Below, piece after piece: positions 23,131 to 33,802 of a stretch of DNA of 64,000 nucleotides. The DNA lies in assembly GCF_958298935.1 (NCBI RefSeq), contig NC_084939.1, positions 5,967,501 through 6,031,500 of the forward strand, given 5' to 3'. The notes under the pieces were generated by a model. It saw only the letters and a program-made list of their open reading frames with translations. It was not told the DNA's origin and did not search any database. This stretch comes from Phragmites australis (lineage: Eukaryota > Streptophyta > Magnoliopsida > Poales > Poaceae). Both the position numbers and the translations under genes were made by a program. Each line of letters starts with the position of its first letter. Within the stretch, counting starts at the first letter, position 1.

Positions 23131-23166
23131 TTGAGAGAACTAAGAATCGAGAGATTAATTTATTTC

Positions 23167-23225
<59 letters not shown>

Positions 23226-23292
23226 AGAGAACTAAGAATCGAGAGATTAATTTATTTCATTGAATATATATATATATATATATCAAAGATTC
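23131..23292. repeat. (TA)n tracts flanked by a 42-bp direct duplication
   Basis: TTGAGAGAACTAAGAATCGA followed by GAGATTAATTTATTTCATTG occurs at 23131 and again at 23223, each followed by a TA run. The first run is about 50 bases (23173-23222). Confidence 0.9.
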
Positions 23293-24235
23293 CTTCAAAA
23301 ATCTTATAAGAAAAAATATGAGGAAAATATATATACAATAACGGTATGCTATTGAAAACTCCTTAAAAATCCAGTGAGAAAAATAAGAAAAAATAATATA
23401 GCATATATATATATATATATATATGTTTGTATTGATATTGCCTTATTAAAAATCTTATATGAGAAACCAAACGGGAAAACTCGTAAAGAAAAAGAGTGTA
23501 ATATATATAATATGATGATCAACAAGTTATTAGGAGTTTTCTCCCCTAAACTTTGCAAATCTCATACTCTTCTCATACCAATTTCATATACATATTTTTG
23601 GAATGTAGATTTTGGTAGAGACTATGTAAATACATCTGTAAGATTATCAAATGTTTTTTTTTGCAAAATTTTTATCTCTCCACTTTTCTGTAGTTCATGA
23701 GGATAGAATAATTTTGGAGCAATATATTTTGTAAGTTATATAACATATTTGCATTTGTGCAATACAGGCTAAATTATCTTCATAGATAATCATTGGTGAT
23801 GTTAATGCACCAATACAACATGATTTTTGTATGTGATTAATCATTCTGCAAAGCCATACATATTCTCGTGAGGCTTCATATAATTCAATTATTTTATAAT
23901 AATTAGTGAAAGTTGCCACAAAGGTTTGTTTAGAAGACTTTCATAAAAAAATTGTTCCTCCATATAGGAATACAAATCATATTTGAGATATGATATTATG
24001 GGGATCTGATAGATAGCCAGCATCAGTATATCCAATAATAATTATATCTTGATTTTCTGATAGAATAAACTAAGATCTTTAGTACCATTGAGATATCTGA
24101 GTATATTTTTAACTTATGCCAAATGGTGTTTTGTTGGAACTGTATTGTGTCTAGCTAGTAATTTCACTGCAAATGCAATATCATGCTTGGTGTAATTTGC
24201 AAGATATAGTAGTGCTCCAATAGCACTGAGATACG
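23293..24235 (-). pseudogene. Ty1/copia RT-RNase H remnant with 3' UTR
   Basis: Minus-strand reading from about 24235 gives YLSAIGALLYLANYTKHDIA, then KLLARHNTVPTKHHL and ILRYLNGTKDLSLF, the conserved end of copia RT. The downstream RNase H piece gives ELYEASREYVWLCRMINHIQ and IIYEDNLACIAQMQ (23919-23695). Frames break in between. On the 3' side, two copies of a CCTTATTAAAAATCTTATAT / GAGAAACCAAACGGGAAAAC theme (23345-23500) resemble the region before the polypurine tract of such elements. No 5' half or LTR is present. It abuts an LTR-like sequence at about 24238. Confidence 0.75.
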
Positions 24236-24239
24236 AGAT

Positions 24240-25505
24240 TTCAAGTCCCTAATTTATGTTTTGGTAATTAATGACATTATGTAATTGTGGACTAACATGT
24301 TTAATTGAGTTATGAAATGGTTAGTCCCAAGAATGTTGCAAAGCATCTATGCCCCTAATTCATGTTTTGGTAATTAATAACATTATGTAATTATGGACTA
24401 ACATGTTTAATTGAATTATGTAAATGTTAGTCTCAAAAAAGTTGCGAAGATAGAAAAAGCATGTGTGGAAGATATGTAAATAGCTAGCTCAAGATAAAGG
24501 TATAAATGTATGATATTTTCTTTTGCCGATCAACGGTGATTAGAAAAGAGAAATGATCGGATTGAAAGGATAAGTGTCGTACTATTATGAGTGGTTGATG
24601 TGTATTTACTTGAGGTATTAAAAGTTTCACAAAGCTCAAACGCTATAAAGCAATGACTAGATGTTCTCACACTCTCAAATATACAACCATTAAGCCAAGA
24701 GAGGGAGAGGAGGATGTCAAGTGTTCAAGAGTTCAGATATGAAGTGCTAGATGTCTCCCTTGAACTAGCAAGTGGTCTATTTATATCCCACAACTGAAAA
24801 GTGGTCGATACCCAAGAGCTAAAAACTCTACGCATCTGGCAGTCAGACCACCACTAATCCAACGGCTAGAAAACTGTAATGATGACTCTGGCTCTGAAGA
24901 ATATTTGACCTAGTGGTCAGACCGCCACAGCTCTGGGTCAGATTGTGAGCCTAGAACAGGGAGTCGAAACTCTTTGTTCCCTAGTGGTCATATCGCTAGC
25001 CGAAGCAGAAAGTCCAAACTCTCTCTGCTCCCTTAGCGGTCTGAACAGGACACCCCACGGTCAAACCGCAACTTAGGAAAGTCTCATAATTATGCCTTGC
25101 TTATATAGCGGTCCAACCGGCCATACCTAGCAGTCAGACCGCCAGCTACTCAGAACACCCTCAAAGATAGTTTTTCTGGTTCTTCTCAAAGTTAATCCCT
25201 CACTCTAGATGAAATGCAAGTTTAAGCAATAATGACACTTTTGAAATCGCAAGTAAAAGCACATCAACCCCTCTTAATAGTACGATACTTATCCTATCAA
25301 TCCAGTCATTTTTCTTCTCTAATCACTATTGACTTTATAAGAAAATATCATTCATTTTATATATTTTCCTTGAACTAGCCATTTGCATATCTTCCATACA
25401 TGCTTCTTCTAGCTTTGCAGCATTCTTGGGAGTAATCTTTTCATAAATCAATTAAGCATGTTAGTCCACAATTACATAATGTTATTAATTACCAAAACAT
25501 GAATT
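24240..25505. repeat. fold-back of SIRE-like LTR sequence
   Basis: TTCATGTTTTGGTAATTAAT occurs forward at about 24358 (and a shorter copy at 24252) and inverted ending at 25505. The arms 24354-24635 and 25220-25505 are imperfect inverted copies over ~280 bases. The DNA between reads best on the minus strand as an LTR: TATAAATAG box (near 24785), then several GCGGTCTGACCGC-like motifs typical of grass SIRE/Maximus LTRs. It appears to be two LTR heads facing each other. Confidence 0.6.
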
Positions 25506-25514
25506 AGCGGTCGC

Positions 25515-27463
25515 TGCTTCAATCTCTTTCTTCTTGGTGATTGATGATATAAAACCAAGTTGAATGTGCCTTGTATTATATGTGATGAGTGATTGACAAG
25601 TGTGTTGTTGATTTGGTTTGATGATTTTTGAATTGCATAAGCATGTATATGTACTGCAATTATGATCATGACTAACCAAAGGTGTAGAGGTAATGAAGTT
25701 GACATGTTTGTTTTTGATTCTAGGAAAATGAACATGTCGGATGGTCCAACATTTAGATGGTATACACGTCGGAGCATTTCAACTTAGAAGAAAAAGTTGA
25801 AGTACCACGTCAGATAGTCTGGCGATGAGCACTATGAACGCCGGAGCATTACTTGTAGTGAGGTTGCAAATCGGCTCTGGTGGACTTACATGCGCCAGAT
25901 GGTCCGATGATGGAAGATGTGAACGTCAGAGAATACACTAGACCATTTGTTGTGGAGAGATTGCAAAATGGTTGTTTGGTGGAAATGAACACATCAGATG
26001 GTCCAACGATGAGAAATTATATATACCGGACTATTTCTTGCAGAGAGGGTTCTAGACAGTCGGTCTGGGGAGTTGAACATGCCAGATGGTCCGGTGCTCA
26101 AGAGGTGTGTACGTCGGATCATCCGGCGTTCATAATTCTTTTTGGGATATGTCTTAAGCTGAGGATTTCAATTTGAAACTAACTAGAGATGGTTTGGAGA
26201 TATGTGTTTTCTTATCTTGTGTTGTGCAGGTGATGGATGCAACTTGGTGGCCGACGATGAGATGATTGGGGCCAAGCGAGGTGCTTAGTGTCCGAGAATC
26301 GAGGAGGCCAGATGGAGTCAAGGGTGATCCTAGACGTGCACAAGGAGGTCAAGAAAAGCATGGAAGGAAGGATAAAGATGATGTATTGACAAAGTCAAGT
26401 GAAAGGATGTTAGTGCAAGTGACAAGGTAGCCCGGAGGGATCGGGAGTGAGAGAGACTTGCTAACGGTCAAAATCGTAAGAAGGAGTACAAGCGTTGACA
26501 TCGGGATGCTCTCTTGGGGTTAGAGAAAGCGACAGTGAGTCATGCTTTGAGAAGCGAGCAAGGCGGTTTTGTAGTTTGATATCAAAACCATGAAAGGATG
26601 GAGTGCACGTGGTATGATCACAAAGCTAGCATCGAGGCTAAGCTAAGTCATGAAGGCGCTACGACCATCCGATGAATGGAGAAAAATTCATACAAAACTA
26701 CCCACTGTGGCAGGTGGGAGTGCATTGTTAGGGAAGGGCAATTTAGGGATAGGATTGCTTAAGAGTTAAGCAAGCCCTCTTAGTCTATAAATAGAGGGGT
26801 ATAACTAGTGGTTGAGGTTGTCCCTTTGAGAGTTTTGGAGAGTTTTGAGAGTCTTTCGCTTGTGTTGTGTGAAGAGGGAGAGGTCAGTGTTTAGCCTATA
26901 TTTAGGTGAGAGCTTTTGTGAGAAAAACACTTTATAATCTGCTAAAAGAGGGTGTTCCTCTGAGCTCAATGAAGAGAGTGTTTTTTCATATGCTTTAGTT
27001 TATCTCCTTCTAGTCTTCTGCTTTTGGCTCTTGTGTTTTGGTGTTTTCTTGTTGATTTTTGTTTTTCTTGAGAGCTACACCTTTTAGGTCGTGTAAAAAG
27101 TGTTCTTTCTATTGATAGAGGGTTAATCTTCTCATATGAGTTGGTCTTGAACCATATCAACCCTCTGGAATCAACTTGAAGAATATATTTTTCTGGTGGC
27201 TAGTTCTCTTGTGGTTAGAAGTTTTCTTCTAGTTCATTGCTTTCTTACGCTATGAATCTTGATATGACCTTAAATGGAACCTAGAATTCTCATCTATCAA
27301 AGAGAAATGCTAGTTTTGGAAGTCTTGCAATCTGTTCCTGTGTCTCTTGCTTTTGCATGTGTTTTTGAGGTGTGTTGGGTTAAAGAATAGAATACCATCA
27401 ATGTCATAAGAAATTTGTTTTGGCACTTATTCACCCCCTTTAGTTGCTGTTCTTGATCCTACA
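25515..27463 (+). repeat. 5' LTR of a SIRE/Maximus-like copia element
   Basis: It ends GATCCTACA and is followed after two bases by a tRNA-Met primer-binding site, which fixes the right border at 27463. The left border is approximate, near TTCTTGGTGATTGATGATAT. The 5' half holds at least five diverged copies of a GATGGTCCGATGATG...CGTCGGAG theme (25735-26130), characteristic of these LTRs. Confidence 0.65.
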
Positions 27464-27465
27464 AT

Positions 27466-27478
27466 TGGTATCAGAGCC
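27466..27478 (+). other. primer-binding site, initiator tRNA-Met
   Basis: TGGTATCAGAGCC is an exact match to the usual plant copia PBS, two bases after the LTR end. Confidence 0.9.
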
Positions 27479-27524
27479 GGTTTGATAACTTGTTGACTCT
27501 AACTAGTTTTTATCCGTAGGCAAC

Positions 27525-28308
27525 TGTTGGAGCAAGAGATCGTCTTGACCCAGCAAGTATGGCGAGAGTTTCTTCTAAGCAGGAGACTCAAGCTTGGACA
27601 CAAAATTTGAGAGGAAGGAACATCACGAATGTATTAATCGTAAAGATATGGACTGGGCTAGGGGGAGTATCACATGAAAACTTTGTGATTATGCTCCTCC
27701 GTGCTGTGTTGAGTGTGTCTCGCTGCTCAGACGGTCATGGCCCCTTATTTATAGGGTTGGACGTAGCTTAGCGTGTAAGTTGCCGCTTTGTGCAAAATAT
27801 CCAGGATAAGGTCGAGTTACATGGCCTTATCCTGAATAGCTACTTTTTACCCTACATAGGAAATAGATATTTACTATGGTAATTGTTGGGGTGCCTGTAC
27901 CCAGAGGGGTGAGCCGATCGCCAATTGCGGTCCGGCGCCGTGATGTCAGCGATGTCAGGATAACCTCCATTGTACTGGGGTGTCGGGACGGCACCCACTA
28001 GCCTAGTTAATTAATGTCGGTCACTTCCTTGTTGGCAAAGGATGACCGGCGTTCCTCTCGTCGTAGATCTTTCTTGGGGCCTGATGGCCTACCTCATAGC
28101 CTTTAGGAAACCTGCACGAGCCCCGGAGACGGGGGCTCCGGGGGGAGGCGTGGCTTCGGGAGATGAATTCTTCAGGAAGTATGGCTCCGGGAGGTAGTTA
28201 CTCCAAAGCCTGGAAGTCAGAAAGCGGCCTTTCGGGAGGCGTGGGCCCATGGGCATGGGCCAGCGAAGCCATTGGGCCATCAGAGGTCCTTAACAATGAC
28301 CCCCAATA
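27525..28308 (+). repeat. left LTR of the non-autonomous element
   Basis: Starts TGTTGGAGCAAGAGATCGTC, ends GACCCCCAATA, about 784 bp. Confidence 0.85.
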
Positions 28309-28873
28309 GTTGCCCCTCATGAGGGTGACCAGCGGAGCGGTCGAGCCCGCGATTCTTTGGAGCAGGGCCTCCGGCGGTCCCTGGCTTGCTGTCGATGACT
28401 CTTGATCCCTAATATAGCTTGGCTTGCCTAGGAAGAGTCGACCCACTTGATCTGAATGGTCTGTCCAATGACGTTGGTGACAAGTGGCATTGAATGCGCC
28501 CTATGAGAAGGGCGTGTCTGCGCCTTGTCAGTGGATGTGGGACTCGTGGCGTCTTGCATAGCTCCGCTTCCCTACGATCGTGGTCTGTCAGGCCAAGGGA
28601 TAGGGTATACGCTCATTTTTCTAGGTAGGGGGTAATCTCTCCCTTACCTTTATAAGGGGAGGGATTTCCCTGAGCGGCCTGTTCGCCCGCGCCGTGTTCT
28701 CGTCTGCCCTTGGCCTCCATCTGTCCTTGCTTTGCATGTGTGTTTCTATTGCTGCTCTTCTTTCTTCTCCACCGTCTAGCACCTTTCGTCGTCTTCCCGT
28801 GCTCGGTATGGCTGGTTAGAGTGCCCCGGGTGGAGTAGGAAACCAGGCGGTGAGCGAAACCGCCGGTGCAGCC

Positions 28874-30170
28874 ATGGCGGGGGGGGGGGGGGGGCTCAAG
28901 TGGCTTCAGATCACACGTTGTTGATGGGGCCGTCGCCTGGGGTGGAGCTCCATCGCACCAGCAGGAGTCATCCCCAGCTGACCACCATTCTGGGGGTGTC
29001 CACCATCGATGATGAGGAGCTTGACCGGATGGTCAGGGAGGGGAATATTCCCTCCAAAGCCATCGTTTGATCTCCGCTAGACGAGGAGGTCCTGGAGCCT
29101 CTAGCCCATGAAGTCGTGGTGTTCGAGGCTTTCTTCAAAGCAGGCCTGGGCTTTCCATCGGCGCTGCTACTCGAGGAGGTGTTTCGCCACTACTATGTGA
29201 AGCTTCTGCAGCTCCATGCCAACGCCATCGCCGATCTGGCCACCTTCGAGTGGGCCATGCAGGCAGTGGGGTGTGAAGGGAGGGCGGATTTCTTCACGGC
29301 CCTCCACTTCGCCAGCTGTTAGCCAAAGATGGTCAAGGGTGAGGGGACGAAGAGGCCCCTCAGCTTCGGCAGCGTTAATTTCCAGATACGGCCGCAGCAC
29401 CGCAATGCCTTCCCGACGAAGGCTATTAACGGTCGGTGGTATACCGGCTGGTTGCAGCGGTGGTTCTACTACAATGTTGGCCTTGCGTCCCCCCTTCGCT
29501 CCTCCAACCGAGATATTGCGTATGTCCTGGAGCCGAAGATGGGGATCACGGACGACCAGTTCGCTTTGCGGTTGGCCCTTCTCTGGAGGGTGGCTGAAAG
29601 GATGAGCATGCGTGATCTCGTGGAGGAGTTCACCATGTTGTGTATTCGGCCGCTTCATATAGGCTGGGACTGCGCCTTTGAGCAAGGTGCGGAAAAGAGG
29701 CCAAGGGTATACTCCGACCCCCCGTCAGCTCTGGTGAGTCTTCTTTGTTGTCTGGTTTTTTGATTCACAGATGTGAGCTGCCTTTTCTTGCAGAGAGCTA
29801 TCTTCCGCGCGGAGAAGATTGCTGAGGTGATCCTGGGCCCACCTACTCACGAGGAGCGGGAGCGGCGAGTGGCTCTGACGTGGAGCTGGGGAGCTCCGGC
29901 AGGGGTTGGGGACTTCTCCAAGGGTGTCCCCGAAGGTCACGTTGGGGGACATGGCCTCGTCTCCGTGGAACCTCGAGCCGGTTTGGTGACCTGGCCTGGG
30001 TGGTCGGTGCTGGAGGCACCTTGCCCTCCGCCGAGGCTCACTCCTTGACGGCTGAGGGGGGCCCCGGCCTTGGGGTATTGACTTTGGATGACTTCACGCT
30101 GCGCTCAAAGGCGTCAAGAGCCTTCGTCGTGGCCTCCCCTCTTCTCCGGAGTGGAGAGGTCGAGTGATCC
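28874..30170 (+). pseudogene. PF04195-type ('putative gypsy type transposon') protein, N-terminal part
   Basis: ATG at 28874 is followed by a 16-G run that shifts the frame, then SPGVELHRTSRSHPQL and STIDDEELDRMVREGN, a stop (TGA at 29068), and EVVVFEAFFKAGLGFPSALL. HYYVKLLQLHANAIADLATF follows. The FxxAGLxFP...LLxxxLxxYxxxLxQLxPNAI pattern is that of PF04195, found in many grass LTR elements without pol. After a TAG it goes on to NGRWYTGWLQRWFYYNVGLA. A GT-AG intron is likely at 29734-29793. The product would be a nucleic-acid-element Gag-like protein of unknown biochemistry. Stops and the G-run make it non-functional. Confidence 0.65.
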
Positions 30171-30354
30171 TTGGTCTAGTGCCCCTTGGAGGAAGCGGAG
30201 GCGCATTTGGTAGCAGCGGCCCTGCAGGTTTAGTAGTTTAGTCGCGATTTACCGAGTCCGGTGCCTGATTCTGAGTAGCTTATTTGGTCATTTTTCTTTT
30301 TCTGTCGTGACTTGTAGCAAGTAATTTTGACAAGAGCACTGGGAGACGGGGGGC

Positions 30355-30680
30355 GCCAGGCCCTTACCGCAGCCTATGACGAGGTCGACGTCCTTCGTCA
30401 AGCCTTGTAGGGGCCTCGGAAGCGAGCGAAGTCTTCGGAGGGTCATCTTTGAAAGGAGGCTTTGAAGCGGGAGCGCGCGGTGGATGAGGCGCGGAAGGCT
30501 GCTGAAGACCTTCAGGAGGCCAGGGAGTTTGCCGATGCAGCCAACATGGCTTGGGTGTCGGCCGAAGGTGATGCTGAGACCCTTCGCGCCGCGGTGGGCG
30601 AGGTGCGATGAGAGCTAGAGGAGGCTCAAGCATCAGAGGGAGCACTGCGCTCGGAGTGCCAGCGTTAGCTGCACTTGCAT
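30355..30680 (+). pseudogene. coiled-coil C-terminal part of the same ORF
   Basis: The reading KEALKRERAVDEARKAAEDL and then FADAANMAWVSAEGDAETLR / RELEEAQASEGALRSECQR is a strongly charged heptad-like helix, the usual C-terminal companion of PF04195 proteins. In-frame stops occur about every 15-40 codons. A preceding pyrimidine stretch and TTGTAG at about 30318 could be a splice acceptor. Confidence 0.55.
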
Positions 30681-32300
30681 CGGAGGTTGCTCGGATCACC
30701 TCCGATGCCCTGAGTGGCCTTGGGGCTAGGTATGCGCTACTCCCTTATGACTCGGAGGCATCGGTGATGCCACTGTTCTAGCTTCAGTCTACCACGAAGG
30801 TAATGGTTAGGGAGGCAGAGGCATACGTGAGATCTAGCGCATGAGTGGCCGCGGCGCTTCAGCTAACCCTGTTGCACCAAGCGGGTGTTGGTCCTCTCGG
30901 AGTACTGGAGCATCCGTTACCGGACTCCATGATCGAGGGTTTTCAGCTCGAGGCACCTCTGGTGGAGATCCGCGTGGCTCTGGAGAAATTCCGGCATAAC
31001 TTGTGGGCAAGGCACGGCCGGTGCATGACGCTGCGCTACATGGCAGGTCAGGTGACTCCAGGTGCCCCGGGAGGTCTTCGTCCGGGTTCTTCGTCGGGGG
31101 GTCCGGCCCCTCATTCGGAGCCGGCAGGCGTGCCACGGCCCTCTGAAGGCCCTTCACTTCGCGTCGTTGCCCCACAGGAGCATTCTTCATGTGTGGATGC
31201 CCCAGAGATGTAGCTCTGTTGCATGCCATCCGCTTTTTGCTTTCTTTCTTTCCGAAGGGGGTCAAGGTCTTAGTATGTTGACTACCCCCTTCTACTTTAT
31301 GTATTTGGGCTTTTTCTTATATAAATGGAGTCATGTCTGCCTTCTTGTGGTTTACCTATATTGTTCTAGAGTGTTCGTACCTTCGAGGATAACTGGAGTT
31401 CGATCTGTGTGTATAACTGGATCCGGGATGGTGCCCCTGAGGAGGGATCAAGTGTGTCCGGGGCATCTGGGGTCACTCTATCTGTTCGACGACAGTGTCG
31501 CTTTGTTATGCCCCGTGATTCCGAGGGGTGCGTGGATCTGATGGTGGCCGCCAACATCTTGGTTAATGTCAAGCTGGAGAACTCCCTTGTATCTAGCCCG
31601 GATGTATGTTTTGTTGTAAAGGACGACTGATGTGCAGCTCGAACAGCCCAGGAGGCTGCCGGTTCACGCTTCTTCCAATGCCTTGTCCTCCCTTGGGATT
31701 CTGATGGAAGGGTGTCTTTGGAACTTCTTGAGCCTATCCTGGCCGAGGTAAAGGTGGAGGAGGTGCAGCCTGCGGAGTCCCCACCGGAAGAGCAGGAGGA
31801 GGATGAGCTGGATTTCTCAGCCTTTGACTCTTATCCCTTCCTAGCGGGCCCTTCATCTCCCCAAGGCCAAGGGGGGTCTTCTTTAGGTAGTGGTTCCACC
31901 CTCCGTGGAGGGGATTCATGTTAGCCCCCTGTGTGCAGTTACCGTGCTCCATCCTCCAGGTCCCGTGGCATTTCTAGGAGGTGTGGCGATCGAGCGCCCT
32001 CATCCTCCCGTAGTGTTCTGGGGAGGCATAATAGGTTAGCGAGTTTGATAGGTATAGATTCGATGTACAGTGGCTAGCTGAGTGCAGACTCTTTGTATAC
32101 TGTGTATGAATGAACTTGCGTTGTGTTAGTTTTGTTTTTATAATTTTATCACATCAATACTTTGATATCATATCGACGTTTCGCCTATGCCCCCTATCCC
32201 AACCCCTTCATACTTTGCGGTTGTTAGCGGCCGCGGGGTGCGATATCCGAGGGGTACAGCGTAGCGTTAGGTGTGAGCAGGGAAGATATCGTAGGGGTGA
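30681..32300. other. non-coding or decayed interior of the LTR element
   Basis: GC-rich with scattered short frames and no recognised domain. 31700-31920 reads VEEVQPAESPPEEQEEDELD, an acidic stretch of unknown origin that could be the decayed tail of the ORF. Confidence 0.4.
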
Positions 32301-32329
32301 GATGATTTTGGCATGAAGACTTTTAGTCT

Positions 32330-32890
32330 TCAAGGTGCCGGAGGATCAATACTTTGTACGAATCCTTTTGGCATGGAGGCTAGGCCTTCAAGATGCTGGA
32401 GAGGTTATCCCTTCGTCACGTAGGTCAACTAGGCCTTAAAGATGACGGAGGGTCTTATGCCTGTCCGGCACAGAGGCAATGACTTAAAGTTGTTGAAGCT
32501 GTCTTTGCCTCTCCACCACGTAGGTTAGCTAGACCTTAAAGATGGTGAAGGCATAAATTCCTGTCTAGCACGGAGGCTTAAGCCTTCAAGATGCTAGAGC
32601 GGTCTTTGCCTCTCCGCCACGTAGGCTAGCCAGGCCTTAAAGATGGCGGAGGGATATACTTCTTTGGCATGGAGGCACTGCCTTCAAGATGCCCGAGGGA
32701 TTTAGTTTTCTTGGCACGGAGGTAGTGCCTTCAAGATGCTGGAGGGTCTTACCCCTTCAGCACGGAGGCAGTGCCTTCAAGATACCGGAGGATCTTAACC
32801 CTTCAGCACGGAGGTAGTGCCTTCAAGATGCCGGAGGGTCTTACCCCTTCAGCATGGAGGTAATGCCTTCAAGATGCCGGAGGGCGTTAG
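32330..32890 (+). repeat. 46-bp minisatellite near the 3' LTR
   Basis: TTCAGCACGGAGGTAGTGCC followed by TTCAAGATGCCGGAGGGTCT repeats at 32756, 32802 and 32848 with a period of exactly 46. Older, more diverged copies extend upstream to about 32330 and alternate with a CACGTAGGTTAGCTAGACCT variant. Confidence 0.85.
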
Positions 32891-32965
32891 CAGTCTCTGT
32901 GTGGGTTTGTTTTTGCGGGGTAGGTGTTTTCTGGGAGGTGATACCTCTAGGTAAGGTGGTTATTT

Positions 32966-32977
32966 GTGGGTAGGGAA
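32966..32977 (+). other. candidate polypurine tract
   Basis: GTGGGTAGGGAA lies just before the right LTR. Weakly supported by position and composition only. Confidence 0.4.
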
Positions 32978-32981
32978 TCTA

Positions 32982-33796
32982 TGATTGGAGTAAGAGATCG
33001 TCTTGCCCAAACAAGTACAGCGAGAGTTTCTTCTAAGGAGGAGACTCAAGCTTGAAGACGAAGTTTGAGAGGAGGGAACACCATGAATGTATTGATTGTA
33101 AAGATATGGACTGGGCTAGGGGGAGTATCACAGGAAAACATTATGATTATGCTCCTCTGTGCTGTGTTAAGCGTGTCTCGCTGCTCAGATGGCCATGGCC
33201 CCTTATTTATAGGATTGGACGTATCTTAGCGTGAAAGTTACCGCTATGTGTAAAATATTCAGGATAAAGTTGAGTTACATGGCCTTATCCTGAATAGCTA
33301 CTTTTTACCCTACATAAGAGATAGATATCTATCATGGTAATTGTTGGGGTGCCTGTATCCAGAGGGGTGAGCCAGTCGCCAATTGCAGCCTGGCACCGTG
33401 ATGTCAGGGGTGTCAGGATAACCTCCATTGTACTGGGGTGTCGGGATGGCGCCCACTAGCCTAGTTAATTAATGCCGGTCACTTCCTTGCAGGCAAAGGA
33501 TGACTGGCGTTCCACTCCTATAAGATCTTTCTTGGGGCCTGATGTCCTACCCTGTAGCCTTCGGGAAGCCTACCCGAGCCCCGGAGACGGGGGCTCCAGG
33601 GGGAGGCGTGGCTCCGGGAGATGGAGGCTTCGGGAGGCATGGCTTCGGAAGATGGAGGCTTCGGAAGGCATGACTCTGAGAGGTAGTTACTCCAAAGCCT
33701 GGAAGTCAGAAAGCGGCCTTCGAGAGCCATGGGCCCATGGGCATGGGCCAGCGAAGCCATGGGGTCATCGGAGGTCCTTAACAATGACCCACAACA
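32982..33796 (+). repeat. right LTR of the non-autonomous element
   Basis: Same sequence as 27525-28308, with an extra ~35-bp tandem duplication at 33610-33680 (GGAGATGGAGGCTTCGGGAG type). Ends CCACAACA. Confidence 0.85.
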
Positions 33797-33802
33797 GCGA
33801 CA

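Larger units (their letters stand above)
27525..33796 (+). mobile_element. LTR retrotransposon of the PF04195 ('putative gypsy type') kind, non-autonomous
   Basis: Two direct LTRs (27525-28308 and 32982-33796) bound a 4.7-kb interior. Ends are TGTTGG...CCAATA on the left and TGATTGG...CAACA on the right. Flanks GCAAC (27520-27524) and GCGAC (33797-33801) are a 5-bp target duplication with one change. The interior has one broken ORF region but no RT, integrase or protease that I can find, so it depended on other elements. It sits inside the SIRE-like copia leader, directly before the gag ATG. Confidence 0.85.
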
